Positions 49,782 through 59,843 of a stretch of DNA of 64,000 nt are shown piece after piece (positions within the stretch are counted from its first letter, which is position 1; each line of letters begins with the position of its first letter). The position numbers and the translations under genes are program-made. The notes beneath the pieces were generated by a model, which was given only the letters and a program-made list of their open reading frames with translations, did no database searches and was not told where the DNA came from. Source of the DNA: Alitta virens. Its lineage: Eukaryota > Annelida > Polychaeta > Phyllodocida > Nereididae. The stretch lies in contig OW028579.1 in assembly GCA_932294295.1 (NCBI GenBank), forward strand, positions 5,974,370-6,038,369. Direction: 5' to 3'.

Positions 49782-50306
49782 ATGGCAACGACGAGCTCCT
49801 CCTATTACGCTATGACCACCCAACCTGGTGAATGGTCAACCTATGTCCTGGACATAGGCCATAGGAGGAGCGTTAGGGTGCGATCATTTCCAGAAGGAAT
49901 GACAATTCATCGCCCCGATGTAGAAGCAAGCGATTTGAGAAAATACTCAATCACACTGGGATGTGGTTCAGTCAAAGTTATGAACAAATTCTTTGACGAA
50001 ATACGTCGTGCCGTGGCTGAATGTAAATCTGAGCAAATGACAGAGGAATTCTTTCTCCCTTTGGGTGATATGATTTTCCTCCAAATTAAGCCAGATTACA
50101 AATGTCTCACAATTCGTCAATTCTACAAAAGAAAAGACGATCCAACACCATTACCCGGTATACCCGGTGTTTCATTAAAATTTCAGGAATTCATCAATCT
50201 GGATCCGGAATGGACCGAATTGTTGGATTGTGTGCGTTATGAAAACGCAGAGATTTGTCAATTCGAACATCCAAAAAATCACAAAATCTGTCAGAAATGT
50301 TTCTAG
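49782..50306 (+). CDS. PC4-like (p15) putative ssDNA-binding protein, tandem domains
   Basis: 174 codons. The start at 49,782 is chosen because a TATA box lies about 50 bp upstream and the ATG is in good context (ACCATGG); the open frame extends to 49,686 but through the presumed promoter. The C-terminal half has the pattern of the PC4/p15 domain: a strand pair around MIFLQIKPDYKCLTIRQFY, then PLPGIPGVSLKF (compare PG..GISL), then helix WTELLDCV. The N-terminal half repeats the layout (DIGHRRSVRVRSFP.., KYSITLG, helix VMNKFFDEIRRAV), suggesting two PC4-like units that could form an internal pseudo-dimer. Known PC4 proteins bind single-stranded or melted DNA and act in transcription and replication. 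It sits just inside the Polinton end, before the packaging ATPase. Fold assignment is by eye. Confidence 0.6.
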   Translation: MATTSSSYYAMTTQPGEWSTYVLDIGHRRSVRVRSFPEGMTIHRPDVEASDLRKYSITLGCGSVKVMNKFFDEIRRAVAECKSEQMTEEFFLPLGDMIFLQIKPDYKCLTIRQFYKRKDDPTPLPGIPGVSLKFQEFINLDPEWTELLDCVRYENAEICQFEHPKNHKICQKCF

Positions 50307-50392
50307 TGCTCCCATCATTTATAAAATAACCCTACTGGGTTAAAAAAAAAATTTTAAAAACCCTCCAATTCTAAAAAAAATCAGCAAAATGG

Positions 50393-50690
50393 CTGTACAA
50401 AATTATGATGTCACAAGCTTGCGTTCACGTCGCGACATTGTAAAACAGGTTACACATTATTGTTGCTTTTACAAGACTGTGTAACTTGTTGACTAAAAGC
50501 TTCAAACTGACAGTTCCAACCCAACAATCAATTCAAAACCCACCACCACCACTATCATTCCATTCATGATCAAATAAAATTTTCATCACCATCATCCCAC
50601 TAGTTGTTTGTAGAATATGCTGATTAAATGAGAATAGTAATCAATGAGTTGGAATCTGTTATACTTCAACTCTTTTGATAACCAACTCCC
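50393..50690 (+). repeat. Polinton block B, left copy
   Basis: Non-coding block between the two genes (GATGTCACAAGCTTGCG ... GTTTGTAGAATATGCTGATT). It matches about 62,448-62,750 in inverted orientation. Confidence 0.85.
50573..50578 (+). terminator. polyadenylation signal candidate of the PC4-like gene
   Basis: AATAAA about 270 bp after the stop, in a block that is also kept, in inverted sense, at the right end (AATAAA on the minus strand at 62,545-62,550). Confidence 0.4.
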
Positions 50691-50887
50691 CCAAATCAGC
50701 TGTTTAGTGGTTGTTAGGGGTTCAACCAGCCATGGTTTGTCCAGATAATGCTTTTTTGTACGGTTGAAAGCATTTGAGAATGTAGCTTATCGCACTGCTG
50801 CACACTGCTCTGCACACTGCTCTACACACTGCACTACACAATACTCTACACAATTTATTATTCCGTAGTCTGGATATTCTGTGTTGA

Positions 50888-50895
50888 TATAAAAG
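50888..50895 (+). promoter_or_regulatory. TATA box of the ATPase gene
   Basis: TATAAAAG, 54 bp before the ATG at 50,949. Confidence 0.6.
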
Positions 50896-50948
50896 TGTTA
50901 ATATACAAAATATCTTAACATTTATTCACAAGTTGTGATACGGTAAAC

Positions 50949-51596
50949 ATGTTGGGGTTTGAAACCGGATCCATGCATATCTTATTTGGTCAGTCAGGAT
51001 CGGGAAAGACTAATTTTATTAAGCGAATACTACAAAATAAGGAGCATTTATTCGGTGAACAACCACCATCTATTATAAAATATTACTATGGCATCTGGCA
51101 AAATACCTATGACCAAATACAAGAAATCATGGAAAACATTAGTTTTCAGCAAGGATTACCTACTGAAGATGAATTGTTAGCATTTACTGTTCCAGAAAAA
51201 CATAGTTTGATAATTGTGGATGATCTCATGGATGAAGCAGCTAATTCCTCAGTTTTGGAATTGTTATTTACAAGAATAAGTCACCATAGAAATTGCACAT
51301 GTTTCTACATACTGCAGAATGGTTTCATTCAAGGAAAGAAGCAAGTGACAATAAATCTTAACACAAAATACATGGAAGTATTTCGTTCTCCTCGTAGTTT
51401 ATTACAATTATCATATCTTAATAGTCAAATCTTCCCTCATATCCCTGGATTGTTAATCCAGGCTTATAATGATATAATGAAAAATGAGCAGTACGGGTAT
51501 CTCATTATAGATTTAACAGCGCAATGCCCTGATGAATTACGACTCAGAACAAAAATATTCCCCATGGAAGATACTATTATATACAAAAAAGATTGA
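50949..51596 (+). CDS. Polinton genome-packaging ATPase (FtsK/HerA, A32-like)
   Basis: 215 codons, about the usual length for Polinton ATPases. Walker A GQSGSGKT is at residues 14-21, preceded by the short strand HILF. Walker B LIIVDDLM is at 87-94, with an acidic DD pair. A third strand ending in a polar residue, CTCFYILQN at 116-124, is the sensor-like motif of the FtsK-HerA group. In Polintons and related viruses this protein is thought to pump DNA into capsids using ATP. The frame is fully open with its own TATA box, unlike the rest of the element. It follows the PC4-like gene on the same strand with about 640 bp between. The start ATG is the first in frame. Confidence 0.88.
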   Translation: MLGFETGSMHILFGQSGSGKTNFIKRILQNKEHLFGEQPPSIIKYYYGIWQNTYDQIQEIMENISFQQGLPTEDELLAFTVPEKHSLIIVDDLMDEAANSSVLELLFTRISHHRNCTCFYILQNGFIQGKKQVTINLNTKYMEVFRSPRSLLQLSYLNSQIFPHIPGLLIQAYNDIMKNEQYGYLIIDLTAQCPDELRLRTKIFPMEDTIIYKKD

Positions 51597-51704
51597 AATA
51601 CCTAGTGCACCCACTGAAGCGATACCCTGAAGTAGCAGGTTGGAGCTTTATATTCGCCCGAGCGGGGTGCTCGCCCGCTCGTGCAGTGAAACTGCAAAGC
51701 TGCA

Positions 51705-51782
51705 AAGCTGTTAGGGTGCTTGCCTGCTCGGGTGCTTGCCTGCTCGGGTGCTTGCCTGCTCGGGTGCTTGCCTGCTCGGTCA
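51705..51782. repeat. 16-bp minisatellite after the ATPase stop
   Basis: About four and a half perfect copies of CTCGGGTGCTTGCCTG, GC-rich against an AT-rich element. Confidence 0.93.
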
Positions 51783-51898
51783 CCCTTCATTGATTTTCTT
51801 TCGTCTGAGATCAAAAGTCATTCACCCCAGCAATGTGCATCATTGATTTTCTATAGAGCAGAGCTGATGAAGCCCTTGTGGTGGGGCAATGAATTTGA

Positions 51899-52471
51899 CA
51901 CCCTGTCAATGTCATCTCATCATGGGAAACCCCCCTATTCTAAAAATAGAAATGTGAAGTCACGGTGCAGTGAATCAGGCCCCCCCCCCCTTGGTCCCCC
52001 CTCCATTGCAGCCTGTTGTAGCGTGCTGTAGTCTATGGTGCAATACTTGGAAACCCCCTATTCTAAAAATAGAAATGACTTTTTACCCCTCCAGAAGCAG
52101 CCCCTGGGGTGACTCTTTTACCCCATTCTTTAAACAATTAATGTTCACTTAAATGATATTTATTACAACTGATTGGAAATTGAACTTAAGAGAGCTTGAA
52201 GGGTGTATTCCTGCTATTAATATTGATATTAAGATCTTTAGATTTACAATATTTCAAAACTGTGAATAAAAGTAAAAATATCCTAGAATAACTATGTTAT
52301 TATCATAAGATATGCGCATTTTGTCCAAGTGTGCTATCATTTGTTAGGTAATATAGTAGTGCGCATATATATCAATTATGAGGTTTACTAAAAGGTTTGA
52401 CCAAATTTCTATCATTTACTGTTATTTTCATATCAAAGGAGCAAAACCCCTTCTTGATACCATGTGACATA
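51899..52471 (+). repeat. Polinton block A, left copy (contains a second partial TIR)
   Basis: Matches 62,762-63,330 in inverted orientation almost throughout. Its first part (to about 52,070) is also a second, internal copy of the inner part of the left TIR (CACGGTGCAGTGAATCAG ... GTCTATGGTGCAATACTTGG). AATAAA at 52,265 could end the ATPase transcript. Confidence 0.88.
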
Positions 52472-53945
52472 CCCCCCCTAGGAAGGAAGGGTGAAGATCT
52501 CTAGATAGTTGAGGGATTTACAGTGAAACCTTTCATTTGAGAATATCCAATATTAAAATCCCCTCAATATTAAGACCCCGTTGCAAAACTCTAAACTTGC
52601 TAAATATCCCAGAATTAAGACCTCAATGATAATAAGTCCACTTCAAACCATTTCAGTGATTACCTAGATTGAAAACATAACTGGGGTTCCACTCAGTGGT
52701 TCCACTATAGTTAAAATATGTGCCAGCTGCAGTGACCTGCATTCTTATTAGACTGTGTGTGTGTTTCCATCAGTGCAGGTAGTTGTGTACATCAAACATA
52801 AAGGATATCATATTAGGAATTTTGAGATTTAATGCTAGTTTAAGAGTTCATGTACTGGAAGGTAATGTTGAATTTAATGAAAATTCTGTTTTTTTTCAGA
52901 AATTGTATTCCATTTTCTTTGAAACTGCATTTGTAAACCACATTTCATTAATGGTACCAATAAAACCCATATAGAAGAACTCATGTTCAAAATTTCAGCC
53001 TTCTACATGACATTTTGTTCTTGGTATAGCCATTCAAAAATGGTGTTTTGCAAAAACGACCAAAATGAAAAAGCTATTTCAAGCAGACAGAATATTATGG
53101 AATTCAACCTGTACCTCTCAAAGTTTGTCTAACAAAAGTAACGGGGCCAAATCTAAAGCATATCCATATTAGAGGTCTTAACTTGAATAGTTTTTAAGAT
53201 ATAATAATTTAAAAACTGCATTTCATATGACGTTGCCAAAACGAGTGCAAAAAACGGCTAAATCTTCTATGATTTTTCTAGTCAAAACGAGACGATATAT
53301 TGATCTAAAATTTTACACACCTCCTATAAACTAATATAGCTTTACCTCAGAATTTTTTAAGGCAAATCTGAGATGGTCAGGTGGGAAAATTTTCTGAAAT
53401 TTGTTGAATTGACAGGGAATGACACAAATTTAATTAAGTTCATATTTTAATTTGTGTTCCCTATGTACTATGCAAGATTCTAAAACTGAGCCTAAATCAT
53501 GATATTAAGATCACTTCTTCAGTGGTATCTGGAATTCAAAGATTTGTAAACCAACTACAACTGTATACAAACAAATATTTTTCACTGCATTCAACTATGA
53601 GAAAGTACGAAAGGCAGAGTGGTAATTATTAGGGTCTATTAATACCAAAGCTTTGAGTTACCACATGTATGTCTCGAGGACATGATCCCTGTTATCACAC
53701 AATACACTTTCATATCATATAAAGACAATTTTATATGTTTTTGTTTAACAAGAACAAGAATACATCATGATAAAATACTTAAAAATTTTAGAACTTTGCA
53801 ACAAACTTAAAACATTTACAAACTACAAAAATGTCATAGTTTACAACACTGAACATACGTAAAAAAAAATTACAAATACATTAAAACTTAAACCAAAAAT
53901 TTAAACTGCACACTTCAAACTTGCCTTAGAGGGCTGCACTTCCCA

Positions 53946-53976
<31 letters not shown>

Positions 53977-55079
53977 TATTTCTCATTTAAATCACAAAAC
54001 TAAAGACAAAATCATATTTTACAAATTATTTAAAAATGTTTACCCAAAGTTACAATCTATTATGTTACTTACACTAGAAAAATAAGAGATTTGTTGACTT
54101 ATTTAAGATATTTGACTAATAAAACCAAAAAAATTAAAATAATAAAATAAGACTAAGATCTGAAATCTCCCTTTAACTAACCATAAACATATATATATAT
54201 ATATATATAGAAGTACTTATTACCCAAAGTGAAACTTCAACACAAAACTAGAAAATAGTCAAAGTTAACAAAATTATCTTTGAACTCCTTTTTAAATTGT
54301 CATAGGTAACCTACTTTTACTGATAATAATTTCACACTAACCCTAATTATGTACTTCCATCTATCTACAGTCATCTTGTAATGTTAACCATCATGTTCTT
54401 CTAGGTTAATCCCTAATTATTGGTCTGAAAATGTTCAAATCTGTTCATACAGTGACAGGTATCCCCATTGCATGCAGATGTTTTTCAGGAACAACATGAT
54501 CAAAGTAATGAATTACCAGACATTTTTTGTTAATGCATCAAAATTGTTTAATGCATTTCAATATAAGAGACTTCAGTTTCATGGAAGATAGTCACAATTT
54601 AAGTTTGTTACAAACATCTTGTCACATTATTTGCTTTAGCAGAAAGCATATGATCATGTGACTTGAACAAAACAAGAATAAAGTATAGTTTAGCTTTTTA
54701 TTTTCCTATGTTGACTTATACCATGTCTCCATTCTTATACTAAATTGGTAAAATACTGATAGCACCACTGTAAAATCACTCTAAGACATTGACAAAACAC
54801 AAACTACTAGATAAATTCATATTACTTCTAGAAAATACATGTTTAATTATATAATTAGGACGTGATTAATGGATATTTAAAAGCTTATAGTCATAAAACT
54901 GCTGCAAGAAATCACACTTATGCAATGGCTCCGACATATGAATATCTTAAATTATACACTATTTGGATAATTGATTACAAGAATAAGGGATTATCCTTAA
55001 TAGGAGTCAGTTTGTTTTTAATACTTTGCTAGTTTTGAACTTCTTGATGTAGCAAAATCACAAGGACTGCATAGGTAAA
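52472..55079. other. Polinton interior without recognisable genes
   Basis: AT-rich, frames short. A (TATC)n tract at 53,947-53,974 and a (TA)n tract at 54,190-54,208. Near 52,540-52,690 the 'cctcaatattaagacc' module occurs in a few copies, so some of this may be inserted host repeat. Confidence 0.5.
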
Positions 55080-55500
55080 GTCCATAAAATCATTAAACAG
55101 CGTCTCAGTGAAGCGTGACGTATTTTTGTGCGGGACGACAGAATCATTCAACCGTAAAAAATAGGTCAACCCTGCGTCAGCGTCTTATGACCACAGCAGC
55201 AGCATCTTTGATTTCTTCAAATGTCAATACAGAGTTTCTTCAAGTTTATTACTATACGTCCTGGATTATAGCCGTATGGGTCATAGGATACTATCCACAT
55301 ATATCTACATCTTTTTGTGCCTATTGGATCCACAGTTGCTTCAATTTGCGGTAAAAATACAACGTAAACAATCGTCGTTTTCCCAGCCTACAAATATCCT
55401 AGTGCAATGGTCAACCTATCAAAAGAAGCGTAATTTTGTATATATCTGTTTTACACTATTCCTATCCGTTCTTAAGATACAGTTGAAAATGTAAACACAA
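55080..55500 (-). pseudogene. unidentified decayed coding remnant
   Basis: One minus-strand reading frame is almost open from about 55,450 to 55,230 and has protein-like composition (short example: YMWIVSYDPYGYN), with one stop near 55,395. A stop and a frame change lead to another short protein-like stretch (FEEIKDAAAVVIRR) at about 55,170-55,220. No family is recognised. A degraded Polinton structural gene is possible but only a guess. Confidence 0.3.
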
Positions 55501-57620
55501 GTCAAATCGTAACTCATTTCTTATATTTCTTTGACATATTTGTTACACTTTACCAATCGGTTTGCCATTTTACCATGTTTCTACCCATACTTAGCTGCTG
55601 ATCATGTTTGACACTTAAATGCATCATGTATGTTTTTTTCATTACTATAACATGCTCAACATCAACACTCTTGACTCATTACATACTCAATTACAGTCGC
55701 AAAGTCACGAACTATATATTATTTCTACCTCCTGTATGCAATATCACACATACTCAATTTCCATGGCATGATGTTATATTTGATATTAGAAACAAGCAAA
55801 CATTTTGTTTGAAGCTTATTAGTCCCTATTCTATTCAACATTGATGCTTAGAATAATTACCATTGATTACTTAGCTAGCAAATTGGTTCCACTAAATGAT
55901 TTTAACTTTATTTATTTGTACCAAGTAGTGACTTAGATGTTGGAATGTGTAGCAAAGTGTTACAACTTAAATATAAGTTTGCATGTTATCTGTGATCTAA
56001 ACCATAGAAATTGTGATTTTGAATAAAGTATCATTTAAATTCAGCTTTTATTTCAGCAATGTATGATTATCATGGTTCATACTAACTAATGCATCTTTCT
56101 ATTAATTATTTATTGTTTATCAGACCAGAGCTCAGTTTTCTAAGTTAATGGATACCATAATTTCCTACAAAAGTGTGTGGAGACAGCATTTATTGACACT
56201 GTTATTACCAATCCATAACTTCATTTAGTATCCTTAGGAGTGGTACATGAGTCTTTTCTTATCTTATGCATATCCAATACCTCAACTTGACTTGTATGAA
56301 AAGACAGAATCTATAATAGAAATGTATTGTGTCAACTTAAACTCAAGCACTCTGACAGATAATAATAATAATTGTAGAAATCCTCCATAAACAATCCAAA
56401 AACTTTTAATCAAATTGAATATGATCCAAAACTTGCACCACAAAGTCAAAATGTTTAAATTTAACCAGTTCCATAATATGTTTTGCATACATGTTATTAT
56501 ATTTAACACCAAAAACAAGCAAAAGGTTGTTTGAAACACAGGCGTTTGCCATCATGACAGACCTCAGCAAGTTAGTATACTATAAGACCAAGGCTACTGA
56601 CTTTGTCAAGAACAGCTTTTACTCCCCCTGTGCAACTGCCTTCAAGGATGTGACCAGTTTCAGTCAATAACATCATATTACACATTAAAAATGGTTATAT
56701 TATACACAAAAATAATTTTCCTTCATATTCTAAGTGATAACTTCCATTATTAATGGGTATTTACCACTTATATACAAGAAATTCCTTGCCTGTACACTGG
56801 GAAATGTTCAATTCTCAGCTCTTATGGCATCTAATTTGCATATTTCACCATCTACACACATCATCATGTGACATATGATGGTGCTTCCTGATTGGTCAAT
56901 ATCGCCCAAACACAGTATGCTGTCAGCTTTAACCCAATTAAGTATGTTTAGCTCATAATGTGAAGTACATCTTTCTGTTATTTATTGTTTGTCACATCAT
57001 AACTTTGTTTCCTAATGTTACAAAAAGTATGAGTATCACAATTAAGTGCAACATTTGTAGAGAAAGCATCCTCAATGATACTTTGTTTCACATTCACTGC
57101 ATAATGCAAACTAGTTTAAGAAATATTCTCTGTTATAGATCTATAAAAAGTGTTCTTAATATAAATGAGTTAGCTTTTGTAAATAATCTTGTGTAGTAAC
57201 AAAATATACATCTTTAATTGGAGGATTCAAAGTGAAACTTTACAACCCAACTTAAAATCAAAAGCTTCTAATAAATTAATTCGCATCAACTTAATGATAC
57301 TTTTCTGAAACTTAGCTAATATGTTAATGTGATTGTATGACTTAGTAGCTTGTTAATCCAACTTGTTAAACATTTTAAGAGTTTGTTTCATATAAGAACA
57401 GTGCTGAACACTTCAAATAACAAAGCAACAAAGGGGAGCATGTAAACAACTCACATAAATATGGTAAGTTAGGATGTTTTAAACAATAACATATACAAAA
57501 TGTATGTTACATATTTATTTCATTAGACATAGCTATTAACTTTAGACAGAAGTGTTACACATTATGATTCCATAATACTTTTTCTACATTGCTATACCAT
57601 ATTCATTAGAAATGTGAAAT
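55501..57620. other. Polinton interior without recognisable genes
   Basis: AT-rich, many short frames on both strands, none with a recognisable motif. Confidence 0.5.
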
Positions 57621-57629
57621 TAGAGGTAC

Positions 57630-57730
57630 CTCACACTCAGCAGTGCTCAGTGTCATTGCTGAGGCAAGTAAAAGACCTCACCCTTAGACTCCCAAGTCTT
57701 ATCTCATCATTATGTCTGCCTCATAATACT
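57630..57730 (+). repeat. core-SINE fragment inside the Polinton
   Basis: GCTGAGGCAAGTAAAAGACC and ATCTCATCATTATGTCTGCCTC match the core and tail of the SINE family at 9,049-9,297. No tRNA-like head. Confidence 0.65.
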
Positions 57731-57779
57731 TTCTAGGGATTGGTGTTGAATCAAATTGTTAGAGTCTGAAAGGTTTCCA

Positions 57780-58425
57780 GGTACCAAATATAGGTGCTTG
57801 CAGGACAGCTAACTACCCAGGTAGCAGAAATGTGTTGAGCAGAGTTAACTTTTTTGGTTGAAAATGACACATAAAAGTCTGGGAACTGGGTATTTAGAAT
57901 GGTAGAAGAAATTGTGAAAAATGATACATAAAAATCTGGGAGCTGGGTATTTAGAATGGTAACAGAAATTTGGTGGTGTATTCACTAGATAGCCTAATCT
58001 ATTGGCTATTTAATGGTACCAAATATTGGTGCTTACAGGACAGCTAACTACCCAGATACCAGAAATTTGTTGAAGAAAGTTAACCTTTTTGGTTGAAAAT
58101 TACACATACAAGTCTGGGAGCTGGGTATTTAGAATGGTAGGAGAAATTTGGTAGTGTATTTATTAGGTAGCTTTAATCATTGGCTATTTAATGGTACCAA
58201 ATATTGGTGCTTACAGGACAGCTAACTACCCAGCTACCAAAAATTTGTTGAATAAAGTTAAATTTTTGTGTGAAAAATGATACATAAAAATCTGGGAGCT
58301 GGGTATTTAGAATGGTAACAGAAATTTGGTGGTGTATTCACTAGATAGCCTAATCTATTGGCTATTTAATGGTACCAAATATTGGTGCTTACAGGACAGC
58401 TAACTACCCAGATACCAAAAATCGA
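57780..58425. repeat. 178-bp tandem array
   Basis: GGTACCAAATAT..GGTGCTTACAGG starts units at 57,780, 58,015, 58,193 and 58,371. The last two intervals are 178 bp. The first is 235 bp because a stretch containing CTGGGAGCTGGGTATTTAGA is doubled. The last unit breaks off near 58,425, where the Penelope-like remnant region begins. Confidence 0.92.
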
Positions 58426-58599
58426 CGTTAGGAGCCTCAGTTTACCCTTATTTGGCACATGTTTAACCCACAAGCCCATGAATCTGTGCAATGCTGTTTC
58501 TCCTAGATTGCAACAGGGCCAGATGACCACTTTAATTATATGTTGGTTAATGACCTCACACATGTTGGGCCTGTGGTTTCACCCTGTCCTAATCTAACT

Positions 58600-59380
58600 T
58601 TTTAACTGGTTGGATGTTGATTGTTTAGGTGGCAGTGAATTCATGTTCAAGTGATTGTTGGCTGACTTCCCAGGTGTCATCAACATACTTACCCCAGTAA
58701 CAAGGAGGACAGTAAAATCTTCTGAAAGCATTCTGTTGCAAATTACAACATTGGACTCCCTTGGGAGCTCATAGTTGTCTCTCTTTTTGCTGATAAATTG
58801 GTTTTAAGATATCAAAAAACAATGAAGGGAAAAAAATGTCAAGTTTATACTGCATGCAAAGGAAAGATATGCATTTCCGTCAATATGAATACATATTTAG
58901 CACCCCTTTCCATTGTTTCCCAGTGGAATCAGGTCTCCAAATTTTTAGACTCTTCAAAATTCTAACAGCTGAATGGTAACAAAGGCTGTATTTAATACCA
59001 CCTGAAGACTGTTTATCCATGACAACTTGCCCTACCCTTATATTGTTTGAAGTATAATAATTTACTCGTCTCGTCTTAATGCACCCAGAACTTGTCATTC
59101 TTCTTTGGTTATGCTACATTTGAGTACCTTGGCAAAGTTGATGATGCATTGTGACCTGAACATTTTGGCAGATCTTAGTTGCAGCCTAACCTCTGAGTTG
59201 CAGGCATCTTTACCCCTACTACGGATAAGTCAGATAATTTGATCAACCATCTTTTGTATTTCTAGTTAACCACTTCTACATTTGCAATTACCCTTTTGAT
59301 ATGGTGATTTCTCTTCATCCTTTCAAATTCCTCCCTATGTGTAGTATATCTGCATTCTTTGATTTTCCATCAGAAAACAG
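58600..59380 (-). pseudogene. Penelope-like retroelement reverse transcriptase remnant
   Basis: Degenerate minus-strand frames show, in the right order, a GALRRDE..IIIL segment (about 59,040-59,080; Penelope-like RTs have ALR.DE.I.ILPADKG before their first RT motif), and the catalytic box YVDDTW (58,670-58,687) preceded by a CPPCYWGK-like stretch. Several stops and frameshifts lie between and around them, and the spacing is shorter than normal, so parts are deleted. No endonuclease domain is visible. The identification rests on motif wording. Confidence 0.6.
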
Positions 59381-59628
59381 AAAACATGCCTTTGTTGGTT
59401 TTAGTCTAGAATGTGTTCTTCTATCATCATCTGTGCTACACACCTAACAGGGAAAAAATACATGCAAAACACGAAAACTGCTGACCAATGAATAATCCAA
59501 TAGGTGGTTGGAGAAATTGGATTTATGTGCAAAGCAGAATTGTCTCTGGAGAATGCATACCTTTCATAGAAAATCAGAATTAAGTCCAATCTGGAAATCT
59601 TTACAAGCTGTGATATATCCTGGAACGT

Positions 59629-59843
59629 AGCTGAAGGGTTGAGGGTGGGTGGGTGATTAGGGCTTTACATCCTGTATTTCTGCACCAGTTGGGCTAATTA
59701 GGACAGGCAGAGACCATGGCAATGAGACGAAGGATGAAACAGCCATCCAACTTAGGCTCGACCGGGAATCGAACCCGGGACCCAGCGGTTGGAAGCCCAG
59801 AGCGCTACCTCTGAGCTAGGCCCCCGCCCAGCTGAAGGGTTGA
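59629..59843 (-). repeat. tRNA-derived SINE with 14-bp target duplication
   Basis: AGCTGAAGGGTTGA occurs at 59,629-59,642 and 59,830-59,843 and encloses 187 bp. On the minus strand the element starts with a tRNA-like head (59,755-59,829): A box TAGCTCAGAGG, B box GGTTCGATTCC, loop CTTCCAA as in tRNA-Gly(TCC), but with a mispaired anticodon stem, so it is not a functional tRNA. The insertion post-dates the Polinton sequence around it. Confidence 0.85.

Noticed and set aside
59755..59829. Functional tRNA-Gly(TCC) gene on the minus strand
   Set aside because: A and B boxes and a Gly-like loop are present, but the anticodon stem is mispaired and the unit lies inside a SINE with target duplications.
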